From Terriglobia bacterium (GTDB lineage Bacteria > Acidobacteriota > Terriglobia > Terriglobales > Acidobacteriaceae): 64,000 nt of DNA. Below, in pieces: positions 1-10,397 of this stretch. A program made the translations under genes and the position numbers. Below the pieces are notes generated by a model. That model saw nothing but the letters and a program-made list of their open reading frames with translations, had not been told where the DNA came from and searched no databases. Position 1 is the first letter of the stretch; every line of letters starts with the position of its first letter. The stretch lies in the NCBI GenBank assembly GCA_020073385.1, contig JAIQFH010000030.1, positions 1-64,000 of the forward strand, given 5' to 3'.

Positions 1-235
1 GAGTCTGATTCTGCGCAAATTGCTGGGAGCGGGAACGCCGCGGGAACTGAGAAATCGTGCGGGACAGGCAGTTTCGCGACTCTTGCGCTTTGTGATGTGC
101 CTGATGACCGCAATTTCACTGGCCCGACGATTTACTGCCCCTGTTAGTCAGCGCCTCGGATCATCTTCGCGTTGCCGCAGGCTTTGTCACAGGTCACGAA
201 ACATAAGCAGTTCCGCCACGGGCTGCTAGGGTTCT

Positions 236-2248
236 CTAAGAGCCGCTTTCCAGGAAGCGGCCCAGGTCTGTTTCGGGATCGGAGAAGATATGCCGCAGGA
301 GGTTGGTCAAGTAGCGTGAAAGCGTGTTGACATTGGTTCGATACCAACAGCAACGCGTCATCGCAGGCGACAAGCCGCAGATGAACCGAAATGTCTCCAG
401 TGCAGCCGGAGGCTGGGCGAGCATAGCCGCCGCCATCCTGTGATTGCCGTCAAGAATCGTTAACGGGCTGCCAGCGTTCACTCCAATCAGCAATACAGTG
501 CGGCTGACCTGACCCTCTTGTACGGGATTGCTGAGGCGGCGCAATTTGCAGAAGAACTCGTCATCGGGAGACTCCTGCCATTTTTGACGGAGGCATGTCA
601 CTATGTCGGTTATACAGAAGCTTCCTTCAGCGACCCGCCGCCACTGCGCGCGCGGAAAAAATCGGACCCGAGCCAAGTCTTCACTGGTGAACTTCACCTC
701 GAACCATTGCGTGTCGTCCGGGAGCTCGCGCCACATCGCTCCGCGGCGAAGGAACAGCAAGGCTCGCCGCAGCGCGTTCTCACGGTCACTTTCCAGATCC
801 GGTGCCTCCACCAGACCCCCGAACTCCGAGCGGTACTCTTCGAACTCGGGATGGTGGAACTCGCTGCGGAGGAACTCCGCGATTACTACTTGCTCACTCA
901 AAGGTCGAGCTAACCCTAGCGGAGGATGAACTTCTAGCGTTTCTGCCGGCGAGATCTCCCGCCGCAGAAGAGGCAAAGCGACGACCACAAACAACACGAC
1001 CATCAAAAATAGACGCTCGTAGATGACTTGCGCAAGGGAATGGTGCAAGGCCCAGATGCCAAGAATCAAGGCGCCACTAAATGCCAACTGAACCCAGCTG
1101 GTGTTCGCGATTTTGCGAGACATTTCATAGCTGATCAACACTGAACTCAATGAATAGATTCCGGTCGCAACCGCATAGAGGATCAGCAACGTAGCCAGAC
1201 CACCGGAGTTGGCAACTTCAAAGTGCGCTCCAAACAACGTCCTCCATGAAAAGCTGGGAATGGCCCACAGGCCAAAGATCAACGCCGACAGTATCAGGAA
1301 GACCATGGTCAGCGACATGAACAGCACGGGCCGCGCCTCTCGATCGCTCGAACGAGCGGACGCTGAGACTGGAAACATCGTGTTCACCACCGACCAGGCA
1401 AACATGTTGATCAGACGACCTACGAGCGAAACGGCCGCGTAGATTCCCGCCTGCTCTGGGATGAAAAAGTGGTTCATTAAAACGATATCGAAATTGTTAA
1501 TTGCGCCCTGTCCCGCGAAGAACACGATTGCTTGTACGCCCTCCTCCGATGCGATAGGAATCTTTAAGCCTGCAAAAGATGCCCGTCTGGGGTGAGGCCT
1601 AGCCAGAAAGTACGAAGCGACAACGGCGATTACGCTTGCAAGTACCGCGCCCTTAACCCCGAGCCCGACCTTGATTAGAAGATAGGCTCCTCCGAGGCGG
1701 ACCAGCCCTTCTACCATGAAGTTCGCGGCCAGAGATCTGAAGGCGTGAACTCCCTGGATATAACCGCGCCGCGCTCCCAGCGGAATGTAAAAGGCAGTTC
1801 CCACTGCCAGTAGCGAAATCAATACGGGATCCGGCAGGTTCAAATAGATCGTGAGCACCCGATTGAACAAGAACAGGAGCAGACCGAGGCCCACGCTTGC
1901 CATCCATGACTTCAAGTGCAACGAGGCAAAAATCGCCGCCTTGTCTTCACAAGACTCGTGACTTGCGACATACTTTGCGCAGACCGCTTGGAATGACAGC
2001 GTAATCGCGGAAGCAAGCATCAGCAGCGTATAGACCGCCGTCACGTGGGCAAACCCAGTCGGGCCCAACATTCGCGCCGTGACCACGTTGTAAACCAGGT
2101 TGGCCACGCCCACCAGGCCCGACCCGGCAAGCATTGTCAAGCTGCCTCCCAAGAGCTTCTGACGTAGAGCCTTGGCTTGAGCTTGGGTCGCGCTGGGAGG
2201 TGTGCTGCGTGATGTGTCGTGTATCCGAAACTTCCCGACGAGAGTCAT
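236..2248 (-). CDS. Wzx/MATE-type polysaccharide flippase with C-terminal ParB/sulfiredoxin-like domain
   Basis: A 670-residue protein. Residues about 30-430 form many hydrophobic segments in the pattern of polysaccharide flippases (Wzx/MATE superfamily), which move lipid-linked sugars across the inner membrane. The last ~200 residues are soluble and contain the stretch LTILDGNHRMAAA near residue 600, which resembles the 'DGxHR' signature of ParB/sulfiredoxin-fold domains. Such a domain is not normally part of a flippase. The gene starts 18 bp after the stop of the TPR/barrel gene upstream, so the two are probably one transcript. The flippase assignment is inferred from topology and length. 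The C-terminal assignment rests on one motif and is tentative. Confidence 0.75.
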   Translation of the reverse strand: MTLVGKFRIHDTSRSTPPSATQAQAKALRQKLLGGSLTMLAGSGLVGVANLVYNVVTARMLGPTGFAHVTAVYTLLMLASAITLSFQAVCAKYVASHESCEDKAAIFASLHLKSWMASVGLGLLLFLFNRVLTIYLNLPDPVLISLLAVGTAFYIPLGARRGYIQGVHAFRSLAANFMVEGLVRLGGAYLLIKVGLGVKGAVLASVIAVVASYFLARPHPRRASFAGLKIPIASEEGVQAIVFFAGQGAINNFDIVLMNHFFIPEQAGIYAAVSLVGRLINMFAWSVVNTMFPVSASARSSDREARPVLFMSLTMVFLILSALIFGLWAIPSFSWRTLFGAHFEVANSGGLATLLILYAVATGIYSLSSVLISYEMSRKIANTSWVQLAFSGALILGIWALHHSLAQVIYERLFLMVVLFVVVALPLLRREISPAETLEVHPPLGLARPLSEQVVIAEFLRSEFHHPEFEEYRSEFGGLVEAPDLESDRENALRRALLFLRRGAMWRELPDDTQWFEVKFTSEDLARVRFFPRAQWRRVAEGSFCITDIVTCLRQKWQESPDDEFFCKLRRLSNPVQEGQVSRTVLLIGVNAGSPLTILDGNHRMAAAMLAQPPAALETFRFICGLSPAMTRCCWYRTNVNTLSRYLTNLLRHIFSDPETDLGRFLESGS

Positions 2249-2266
2249 GGAGTAAGTGAATCCGGT

Positions 2267-5200
2267 TCAGAACAGAGTGAGATGCACAACCGGAAGCACA
2301 GTGTTTCTGCTCGACCCGGGAAAATTGTAAAAGCTCTGCTGCTGCACACCGATCGAGAAGCGCAGCGGGAAAGAAACCGGCGTCTCCATTGAGCCATCTT
2401 TCACGCGCCCGCGCAGAGGTCGCACGTACGATACAAGGAATTGACTCTGGACATTGTCGTACGCATGGAAGCCGGATCCGCGAGAGATGACCGCGGAACC
2501 CTGCACGCTCCAGCGCGGAGTCGCTCGAAACTCGAAGCGCCCTCCCGGCAAGAGCGCCTGCGCAATGGCATACTGCGTACCCTGTACGCGCCACGAGCGC
2601 AGGTCTTCCGCAAGAAGGGCTGAGGTCAGCCGATTGCCGAACTTACGTTGCAGGCCAGCGTAGACGGATGTGCTGAAGTACTCCGAGACCATCGGACGGA
2701 ACAGTAAATCTCGGACCGAGTATCCGGTGATCAGCGAAGTACGACCCCATGGTCGTCCAACGGTGAACTCGATGTTGGCAAAGGCGTCGCGGGAATGTAA
2801 GTCTCGAGCGATGAACGGACCGGTCTCCCGCTCGGCACTCCCGGTAAACGAAATCCAGTTGAAGAATGAACTCGTATAAACGTACAGGAACTGCCGAAAC
2901 AGGTTTTGACTCATATACACGGGGGACACGGTGTCGCGGCGAACCGTAAATTGAAGTCCTCCGTTGAATGTGATTGAGTTTGACCCGAAATGCAGGATCG
3001 GATTGACTCCTCCGTTGATGATCGTGTCGAAAGTATTGCGATCTTGAACCACCCCGACACTGGGAAAGAGTAACCGTCCCGTTGTGAAGCTCTGACCCAC
3101 AAATCCCGAGATCACAGGGAGGTTGCCCAATTGCACTCGATAGTGGGACTCGACCAGATTTTGAAAAGAATGACGCGGTGGCGGCAATAAAGCGGGATTG
3201 GTTACCTTGAGAATTCTCGCGTCCAGAGTGTAAACGTTGATGTCTTCAAAAGCAGGAGCGGATAATTCCTCTGGAACAAAACTGGTCTTTTCGTTGATCT
3301 GGCGCCCTTCCTGCTCGGCCTCAATGTATTGAGAATTTTCCGCCACGCCGTGATCTTCAGGTCCCGCGATCGTGCTGGCCTGCGCGAACGATGCCAGCGA
3401 ATGCAGTGGATCCTGGCGCTGGCGGTAGAGATTCGCCGACGCCATCATGTAGTCGTAATCGTCCTGGTAATCATTGGCGGGCCCAAGACTGGCTAGGGTC
3501 GCTCCCGCCTTCTGCGTGTTCCCCTCGGCAAGATAGGTATTGGTGAGACCAATAGCGACTGCGCGGTTATTCGCTCCCGCCATTTGCGCCCTGTTGAAAT
3601 ATTGCTCGGCCAAATCAAAATCGTGCATGGCGAGAAACAGGTTCCCCGCATCCGCGAAGTCCTGTCCGGTTACTGGAGAGTCCGGGTACATCCGAGCTTC
3701 CGCAAAACCAAGTGCAATTTGCCGGCGAGTTTCATCCGTATGACCCTGGCGCAGAAAAATCTGCGCCAGTGCAAGCCGGATGCCGATTCGGTTTCCTCCC
3801 GGCACTTCCAGCGCCCGCGAGAACCGCTGCATGGCAGCGTCGCGTTCGCCCAAAGTCAGCAGCGCATCACCCGTGGCGGTGAGAATTTCCAGGCGATTTC
3901 CGCCCAGACGATCGGCCGATTGAATGTCCCGAAGAGTCTGGTCCCTCTCTCCTTGTTTCGCATGGACCTGCGCCATTAAGGCGTAGATCGCGGGTTCAGA
4001 GGGCGAGAGCTTCAGAGCGGCATTCAACGCGACGATCGCCTCACTGTATTGGCGCATGCGAAAGAGGACATCGGCGTAGGCCAATTGAGTGGTCATATCG
4101 TTGGCGTCCTCAGCCAACGCGATGCGGTACTCTCCCGCGGCATGCGGATAATCTACTTCCTGGCGAAACGCTTCCGCACGCGCCAGATGCCACGGCCGCG
4201 ACTTGCCCAGAGTCCTCTGCGCAGACTCGAGCTGTTTGAGCGCAGGCCTGGGTCGGTGCAACTGCAGGTCGGCATAAGCCAGTCCAAGATGAGCTTCGCC
4301 GTAGTCTGGCTGTAACCTCAACGCCGTTTGAAAATCCTTGGATGCCTTCGCCGCTTGCTTCAGGTCGTTCCATACGAAGCCGCGATTGACATATCCGGTC
4401 GCCATCTTTGGATCGAGTTCAAGAGCGCGCGTGAAGCTCTCCAGCGCAGACTCCAAATCGTGATTGTGAACGTACACATTGCCTGCGATCAAAGGAAGGT
4501 CCTTATCGTTCGGCAGGGACAGCTCATGTTTCTTGGCTAACGACAGGGCTTCGTCGTAGCGACCGAGGTAATAAAGGTCATATGCAAGATAATCAACACC
4601 CTCGCGATCGTTCGGAAGTTTGGCAATGACGCTTTGGCCGAGCTGAGCCGACTCTGCGTATTGTCCCCGGAAAGTGAGATATCGCTCCCGTTCGCGCTGT
4701 ACTTGCACATTTGCGCTCATTTTTTCATTCGCCCGGTCGAGCCAGCGTTGAGCCAGATCCATATTGTGCGATTCGAGCGCGGCATTCGCCCCTCCGGCCA
4801 CAGCCAGAGGATTGCTTGGCATGCGTTCATGAGCGCTCTCGTACTCGGTTTCAGCGGCGCGGAAGTTCCGTTCGGCTGTGTAGAGATCGCCCAAGGCGAG
4901 ATGTGGAGCGTAGTCTTTCGGGTGCGCCGCAACAGCACGGGAGAAGTACGACTCGGCCTGCTTCGTATCTCCAGCATCGCGCGCCAGATATCCCAGGCCC
5001 GATAGCGCCTGCCGATTATTTTTGTCCAGTTCCAGAACTTTCAAGAATGTCTCGCGGGCGGCACCTTTTTGGCCCATTTTCCACTGCAGCGTTCCGAAGT
5101 TCATTAGCGAGTTCACATTGCCCGGTGTGAGAGCCAGTGCCTCTTTCAAATCACGGTTGGCAGCATCCAGGTTCCCCGACGCCGATTCCACGGCGGCTCT

Positions 5201-6424
5201 CAGGCGAAGCATCTCCGGTCGAGCCGAATCCTGTACCTTAACTTGCTGAATGGCAGCCGCAGCAGCTTGCAACTGCTGTTTGGCGCTGGCGTCATCATCT
5301 TGCCGTACGTAGATCTCATATAGATTCAGTCGCAATTCGATCGGATAAAGAGGTCCTTCTTGCACGCGTGCCGGCAAGTTGCTCAATGCGGTCTTGTACT
5401 CCTGATCTGCCTCGGGAAGACGATCTTCAGATTCTGCAAGAGCTGCGAGAATCGCATGCAGACGATAGTTGTTTCCATCGATCGTGCGAGCGGCGTCGAG
5501 GAAGGGCGTCGCTTCTTCTGGCTTTCCAGCATTGACGAAAGCTTGGGCAGCGCTCAGTTGAAATCCAATGTTCCCCTTTGCGGCCCTCGCCACCCGCGCA
5601 TACAGCGTCGCAGCCTCTTGTGGGTTGCCTGCGAGTTCATAGGTGTAAGCCATTTCCGCTTGCACGTCGGCGTTTTTGCTCGGAATCGCCTGTAAGGTTG
5701 CGATTGCCTCCTCGTACTTCTCCTGACTTCTGTATTGCTCGGCTACCGCGCGTAGAACGTCAGGATCATGCGGCCCACGGCTCTTGGCTTGGTTGATATA
5801 ACGTGTTGCTTCATCCGGTTGCCCCAGCCTCTGGTAGGCATGAGCGATCAGCAAGTCTCCATGGGCAGATGGCTGGGCGGCATCGGCTCGCTCGAGAAGG
5901 GTTAATGCGGTTTTCGGATCCGTGCTGAGCAGCAATTCCCCAGCGAGCTGTAAACTATTGGCGTCTTTGGGATTGGCTTCGATGACTTTGCGTAGCAGTT
6001 GCTCCGCTTCATTGTCCCGGCCCATCCGGGCGTAGGTCTGAGCCAAGCCGGCCAGCCCGCGAACGGAAGTCGGTTTCTGCTTTAGTCCGCGATTGTAGGC
6101 GTCCACCGACAACGCATATTGCTCGTTCAAGCGAGCTGCATATCCCAGCAAGAACCATAGTTCCGCGTCTTGCGGAGCTGCATTCACAGCCTGCTGAGCG
6201 CGCGCTACGGCTTCTGCGAAGTCGTTCCGCTTGAGTGCCTCGTCGGCTGCGCGGGCTTGGCGCGCGACTTCAATACCCGCACCCCAACTCAAATCGTTAC
6301 CGTTAGAGCTTTGTTGGTCCGTTTTCTTCCCCGAACCGAGATCGTAGGTTTGCCCTGCTCCCCTTCCCAGGAGCGCCAAAACTGTAACAAGGCAAAAGCT
6401 AGTGAGCGGAAACCGGCTTTTCAC
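2267..6424 (-). CDS. Large TPR protein with C-terminal outer-membrane beta-barrel (exopolysaccharide-exporter-like)
   Basis: A 1385-residue protein with a clear Sec signal peptide (about residues 1-25, ending AGQ). From about residue 50 to 1040 it is an almost continuous array of 34-residue TPR units. The last ~300 residues change character to alternating polar/aromatic strands, and the protein ends in a terminal phenylalanine, the usual recognition residue for outer-membrane barrel assembly. This architecture (periplasmic TPR superhelix plus barrel) is that of BcsC, PgaA and PelB, which pass exopolysaccharide through the outer membrane. Sequence identity with those families cannot be judged here. 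Linkage to a flippase (18 bp downstream) supports a polysaccharide role. Confidence 0.8.
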   Translation of the reverse strand: MKSRFPLTSFCLVTVLALLGRGAGQTYDLGSGKKTDQQSSNGNDLSWGAGIEVARQARAADEALKRNDFAEAVARAQQAVNAAPQDAELWFLLGYAARLNEQYALSVDAYNRGLKQKPTSVRGLAGLAQTYARMGRDNEAEQLLRKVIEANPKDANSLQLAGELLLSTDPKTALTLLERADAAQPSAHGDLLIAHAYQRLGQPDEATRYINQAKSRGPHDPDVLRAVAEQYRSQEKYEEAIATLQAIPSKNADVQAEMAYTYELAGNPQEAATLYARVARAAKGNIGFQLSAAQAFVNAGKPEEATPFLDAARTIDGNNYRLHAILAALAESEDRLPEADQEYKTALSNLPARVQEGPLYPIELRLNLYEIYVRQDDDASAKQQLQAAAAAIQQVKVQDSARPEMLRLRAAVESASGNLDAANRDLKEALALTPGNVNSLMNFGTLQWKMGQKGAARETFLKVLELDKNNRQALSGLGYLARDAGDTKQAESYFSRAVAAHPKDYAPHLALGDLYTAERNFRAAETEYESAHERMPSNPLAVAGGANAALESHNMDLAQRWLDRANEKMSANVQVQRERERYLTFRGQYAESAQLGQSVIAKLPNDREGVDYLAYDLYYLGRYDEALSLAKKHELSLPNDKDLPLIAGNVYVHNHDLESALESFTRALELDPKMATGYVNRGFVWNDLKQAAKASKDFQTALRLQPDYGEAHLGLAYADLQLHRPRPALKQLESAQRTLGKSRPWHLARAEAFRQEVDYPHAAGEYRIALAEDANDMTTQLAYADVLFRMRQYSEAIVALNAALKLSPSEPAIYALMAQVHAKQGERDQTLRDIQSADRLGGNRLEILTATGDALLTLGERDAAMQRFSRALEVPGGNRIGIRLALAQIFLRQGHTDETRRQIALGFAEARMYPDSPVTGQDFADAGNLFLAMHDFDLAEQYFNRAQMAGANNRAVAIGLTNTYLAEGNTQKAGATLASLGPANDYQDDYDYMMASANLYRQRQDPLHSLASFAQASTIAGPEDHGVAENSQYIEAEQEGRQINEKTSFVPEELSAPAFEDINVYTLDARILKVTNPALLPPPRHSFQNLVESHYRVQLGNLPVISGFVGQSFTTGRLLFPSVGVVQDRNTFDTIINGGVNPILHFGSNSITFNGGLQFTVRRDTVSPVYMSQNLFRQFLYVYTSSFFNWISFTGSAERETGPFIARDLHSRDAFANIEFTVGRPWGRTSLITGYSVRDLLFRPMVSEYFSTSVYAGLQRKFGNRLTSALLAEDLRSWRVQGTQYAIAQALLPGGRFEFRATPRWSVQGSAVISRGSGFHAYDNVQSQFLVSYVRPLRGRVKDGSMETPVSFPLRFSIGVQQQSFYNFPGSSRNTVLPVVHLTLF

Positions 6425-6632
6425 AGAGTCACCACGTATGCGAATGAAGTCTGGAACAGTCGCCGCAGAGTGTCTTCCACATGGGAAGTTCTGCGGCCCA
6501 GTTCAGATGCGATAGGAACGATTAGGTTTGCCTCAAGGTAGGGCTGTAGAGATCGAGGAGCAATAAATTGCGCAAACCTTACGGACTGGTTACGAATCAA
6601 ATTTGGCTGCCTAGCGCAGGAGTGTGTGTTGA

Positions 6633-8378
6633 ATGACGCAGAACGAAAGCTACTCCCGTCCGATTCCGCTTCTAGCGATCGTCCTGGTGGCCTTGGCCGT
6701 TCACGGGCCGCTGTTACTCATGCAACTTCCCTCGGGTTCGTTCGATGCGAACTTCCATATTTTTCTCGCTTCGCATTATGCGCATCACTGGTTCAATCCT
6801 TGGAATGAGAAGTGGTTCGCAGGCTTTTCGCAGACGGCCTATCCTCCACTGACGCACCAGTGGATCGCCCTCGTCTCGAATGTCGCTGGCCTGAAAATGG
6901 CGTACATGATCGTCCAATTGGTTGCCGTTCTTCTGCTGCCCGTCGGCGTATTCCGTTTTGCCCGTATTTGGGTCGATGAGCGTTCCGCTTCGTATGCGGC
7001 GTTGGGCAGCATCTTTCTTGGCGCGCTTGCGTTCCTGATCTACCAGGCCGGGCAATTGGCAACCATCACCTCAGCTGCGCTCTACTTGAACGCGTTGCCT
7101 TATTTCTACGAATGGTCGACTCAAGGTTCGGGACGTGCTTTGATCAAGGGTATCGCAGTGAGTTGGGCTGCCGCAGCCGCACACCACGTGACGCTTATCT
7201 TTGGTACGGTCCTGTTTGCCGGCCCTGTGCTCTGGGTGATCTGTATGGATGCACTAGAGGGCCGCACAAAAGGCTCGCTGGCCGGTTCGGTCTCACGCGC
7301 AGTGCTGTTCGCAGTCCTCGTCGGTGGCGGGGTTGGAGTTGTTCTGTTCCCGTATTGGATGACTTTGATCCAGCATCCCATCCATCAGATTCCCATTCCC
7401 CACGACAGTCGCGCGAATTTCCTCCTGAATTCCATCACGGCAATCAACTATTTTGTGATTCCGTACGGCGCTCTAATTCTGGCATTGCCATTCATCGTCA
7501 TTCGTGGTGCCTCGGTACGAAGGCTCCGACCGCTTCTATTCGGCTTCTGGCTCACCCTCATCTTCGGGCTCGGGGGGACGACCCCGCTGCCCAGGTGGCT
7601 GCTGGGTCGCGCGTTTGAGGTCCTCACCTTCGAGCGTTTCACATTCTGGGCAACACTGATGGCTATGCCGATTGTGGGTCTGTTAGCCGTCGAATTGCTC
7701 GATCGTTTTCGGGCGAAAGCTGCCGTTGCATTGTCCTTGGCTGCGGTGGGGACGGTCGGCGCGGCTCTCGCCTGGCTGACGGCGAATCCCTACCGCCCGG
7801 CTGCGACGGTAAACGTGAATCCAGTGATCGCATTTCTCAACCGTGACGGCCACGACGCTTATCGCTATCTCACTCTTGGCTTCGGCAGTGAACTCGCACA
7901 AGTCTCCACCTATACCAACGCCAGTAGCGTCGATGGCGACTACAACTCCGCCCGACTTCTGCCTGAGATGACTCACTACGGCTCGGCGCAACTCACGAAT
8001 GCCAAGTTCTATGGCTCTGCAGGCATGGCTTCACTCCGCGCCATGCTCGAGCATGCGAATCGCTATGGACTGAAGTACGTGTTTGTGCACGACTCCTACT
8101 ACGAGCCGCTGCTGACCTTTGTCGGTTGGCGCAAGACTGAGACCTTCGACAACGGTGAAATCACAGCATGGTCGAAAGATGATGTTCCTCCTGCCCACCG
8201 CATTGACTCCGATGCCATTCCGACCGCCTTCATGGGCTTGCTCTGGGGCACACTTCCCATTGGAGTGAGCGTGTCGGCAATCTTCCTGGTGCTGCTCTTG
8301 CCCGCGAGACAGCCCTCGCGAAAAGCGATCGAATCGCACAGAGAGGTTTCGGAACCGGTGCGCGACTACGTAGCCTGA
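6633..8378 (+). CDS. Multi-span membrane protein, GT-C/PTPS-related type
   Basis: A 581-residue integral membrane protein with about ten hydrophobic segments and a final span near the C-terminus. The N-terminal extracytoplasmic loop has an acidic/histidine-rich pattern (SFDANFHIF, then a WFAGF segment and YPPL) seen in membrane proteins annotated as '6-pyruvoyl-tetrahydropterin synthase-related', which have a GT-C-like glycosyltransferase fold. It may use a lipid-linked sugar as donor, but substrate and activity are unknown. The ATG start follows a GGAG ribosome site at 6619-6622. It is divergent from the TPR/barrel gene and is followed 10 bp later by the next gene, so it likely heads a plus-strand operon running to about 10.9 kb. 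Confidence 0.6.
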   Translation: MTQNESYSRPIPLLAIVLVALAVHGPLLLMQLPSGSFDANFHIFLASHYAHHWFNPWNEKWFAGFSQTAYPPLTHQWIALVSNVAGLKMAYMIVQLVAVLLLPVGVFRFARIWVDERSASYAALGSIFLGALAFLIYQAGQLATITSAALYLNALPYFYEWSTQGSGRALIKGIAVSWAAAAAHHVTLIFGTVLFAGPVLWVICMDALEGRTKGSLAGSVSRAVLFAVLVGGGVGVVLFPYWMTLIQHPIHQIPIPHDSRANFLLNSITAINYFVIPYGALILALPFIVIRGASVRRLRPLLFGFWLTLIFGLGGTTPLPRWLLGRAFEVLTFERFTFWATLMAMPIVGLLAVELLDRFRAKAAVALSLAAVGTVGAALAWLTANPYRPAATVNVNPVIAFLNRDGHDAYRYLTLGFGSELAQVSTYTNASSVDGDYNSARLLPEMTHYGSAQLTNAKFYGSAGMASLRAMLEHANRYGLKYVFVHDSYYEPLLTFVGWRKTETFDNGEITAWSKDDVPPAHRIDSDAIPTAFMGLLWGTLPIGVSVSAIFLVLLLPARQPSRKAIESHREVSEPVRDYVA

Positions 8379-8388
8379 GGAAAATGGA

Positions 8389-9534
8389 ATGAAGCGAACT
8401 CTGCCAATTGTCATTCTCATCGTTGCCGTCACAGTTTTTCTCATGTTTCTTGGATTGTCCACGGGGCGATCTGCAGGAACCGTTGGAATAGCCTCGGGAG
8501 TGGCGCTGCCCGGATTCAACTCCAGTGCTCCCAACCCCGAACAGGCTCTCAATAATTTCCTGCTCGACGTCCAGCGACGGAACTGGGATCGGGCATTTTC
8601 CAGTGTCGAACGCACCAGTGACACACTCAATGAGCAGGCGTTCATCCAGGAATGGGTTGGTTCCAATGGCGGATTACGTTCATTCTCCAGTCTGGAACGG
8701 TTCGACACGCGTCCGCTGCACGCCACGAGCTCCGAGGCACAAATGCGGGCGCGCTTGCACTGGAGTACTCCGGTAGGACCAGTCGAAGACGTGCGCGATT
8801 TTCACCTCGCACACCGCGGCGATACCTGGAAAGTAATTTGGGATGAGACACCAAAACCAAATGTTCCTGCCCAAATCGTCGCGGTGAACTACCTGCGCTG
8901 GGATCTGGTTACTGGGACCGCAGGCGAGGAGTGGGGCGCACACAACGTCGATGCTCCGAATGTGCGCATCGTCTCCATGAATGCCGTCGATTCCGCCGAA
9001 GGCGCCGTGGTTATGGGCGAAGTCGTGAATGAAGATACGATTCCGGCATTCGTCAATGTAAATGCCACGTTGGTCGACGGCTCCGGAAGCGCGATCGACG
9101 ATGAAAACAGTTTCGACAAGATTCTTCACGTGTTGCTCCCTAAGCAAGTTACGCCGTATCGCATCGACTTTCCCCATGTCAGCCTGAGCAAGGTGAAGAA
9201 TGTCCGCATGGATGTGAAAGCCACGCTTGTCCCGGCGTCATCCGACCCCGTTATCGGAGTGATGAACCAGAAGCTCGAAACGGATGCGCAAGGTCACTCG
9301 GTACTGCATGGAGAATTGCTGAATGAAAGTGGACAGACGGTCAACATCCCGCACGTCATCGCGAGTTTCTACGATAACAGTGGCAAGGTCGTCTGGGTCT
9401 CCGACGGATACGTAGAGCAAGCCATGGTTCCGCAGTCAACGGAGTCGTTTGCGGTTGAGATTCCACAATCCGTGGCCGGAAAGGTTCAGAACTTTCATGT
9501 CGTCGTCAATCAATACAGCCTGCAAGAGTCATAA
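8389..9534 (+). CDS. Membrane-anchored protein with NTF2-like region and two FxLYD-like domains
   Basis: A 381-residue protein with one N-terminal hydrophobic segment (about 5-25) that acts as a signal anchor. Residues about 48-155 look like an NTF2/DUF4878-type fold (NFLLDVQRRNWDRAF, then a WKVIWDE strand). Two later segments, about 200-275 and 300-375, each have the beta-rich pattern of FxLYD domains (VMGEVVNE; LHGELLNESG). These are extracytoplasmic binding modules with no known activity. The start lies 10 bp after the preceding gene, and its stop is followed almost directly by the next gene, so it belongs to the same operon. No specific function can be assigned. Confidence 0.55.
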   Translation: MKRTLPIVILIVAVTVFLMFLGLSTGRSAGTVGIASGVALPGFNSSAPNPEQALNNFLLDVQRRNWDRAFSSVERTSDTLNEQAFIQEWVGSNGGLRSFSSLERFDTRPLHATSSEAQMRARLHWSTPVGPVEDVRDFHLAHRGDTWKVIWDETPKPNVPAQIVAVNYLRWDLVTGTAGEEWGAHNVDAPNVRIVSMNAVDSAEGAVVMGEVVNEDTIPAFVNVNATLVDGSGSAIDDENSFDKILHVLLPKQVTPYRIDFPHVSLSKVKNVRMDVKATLVPASSDPVIGVMNQKLETDAQGHSVLHGELLNESGQTVNIPHVIASFYDNSGKVVWVSDGYVEQAMVPQSTESFAVEIPQSVAGKVQNFHVVVNQYSLQES

Positions 9535-9535
9535 G

Positions 9536-10396
9536 GTGCATGGTGCCCTGGTCGCGGGTGTTTTCATCTGCCTGGCGATGGTTGCTGTAGCGCAGGAAGC
9601 GCCACTCCATGTTCCTTCCAACGCCGTTGCCGGGCAGGCGGCGTCGATCGCAACTACAGGAGGTGGCTCCGCAACCTTTTATCTCGTAGGCCCATCAATC
9701 TCCTTCAAGCAAGATGTGGAGCTGGGACAGAACATCGACCTGACTGCAAAAGAGCTCCAAACCTCCGGCGACTATGTCGCCGTCCTGTGCACCGGTACTT
9801 GCAGCAGCGCGCGATTTTTTGTCGTCCCCGGCAAAGCAGCCGCCCTGACGTTTCTCGTGCACCCTTCGCGAGCTCCGGTGGGATTGAATGACGTGATCAA
9901 CGGGGTAGCTTTTCCCTTCGACCAATTTCACAACCTCGTTCTAGCACCCGCCACGGTTCAGTTTGAATTGACCGCCAAGGGTTCTGCTCCCACCTCACGT
10001 CGTGTACAGACTCACGACGGCATTGCCTGGTTCCGCACTAGCTCTGGAAAGTCTGCTGGCGCGTTGCAGATCTCGGCATCGCTCAGCGATTTGGTCGCGC
10101 GCAGGGTCGTGCAGCAGGTGGCGTCCGATCCGTGCAATCTGCGAATTAAGGGACAGCGAACCGCGAAGGGCATTCTCGTCGAGACGGAACCGGTGCGCGA
10201 CTGCTCGGGTAATCCGGTGCCGGACGGGACCATTGTGACGTTTACCGCTAAAGACGGCCATGAGGTCAGCTTCGTGGATGCTCCGGTCAAGCAGGATATC
10301 GCTCGCGCTACGATGGTCGCCAAGGGCCCCGTGGTGGTCTCGGCCGCGTCAGGAGTCGCGACGGGAAACGAGCTGCGGCTAGGAGGCAAGGAGTGA
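9536..10396 (+). CDS. Secreted protein with C-terminal Ig-like domain
   Basis: From the GTG at 9536, just after the preceding stop, the product is 286 residues with a good Sec signal peptide (about 1-20, ending VAVAQ). An in-frame ATG at 9497, inside the end of the upstream gene, is the alternative start. The mature part is beta-rich. Residues from about 195 onward, with CNLRIKGQR, DCSGNPVPDGTIVTFTA and ASGVATG, match the bacterial Ig-like (Big/invasin) pattern 'G.pvpdGt.Vtft'. It probably acts in the periplasm or at the surface as a structural or binding protein of the putative polysaccharide operon. Function unknown. Confidence 0.6.
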   Translation: MHGALVAGVFICLAMVAVAQEAPLHVPSNAVAGQAASIATTGGGSATFYLVGPSISFKQDVELGQNIDLTAKELQTSGDYVAVLCTGTCSSARFFVVPGKAAALTFLVHPSRAPVGLNDVINGVAFPFDQFHNLVLAPATVQFELTAKGSAPTSRRVQTHDGIAWFRTSSGKSAGALQISASLSDLVARRVVQQVASDPCNLRIKGQRTAKGILVETEPVRDCSGNPVPDGTIVTFTAKDGHEVSFVDAPVKQDIARATMVAKGPVVVSAASGVATGNELRLGGKE

Positions 10397-10397
10397 G

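Noticed and set aside
1..235. Short frames at the left edge of the window
   Set aside because: They have no ribosome sites or motifs; nothing can be called in this stretch.
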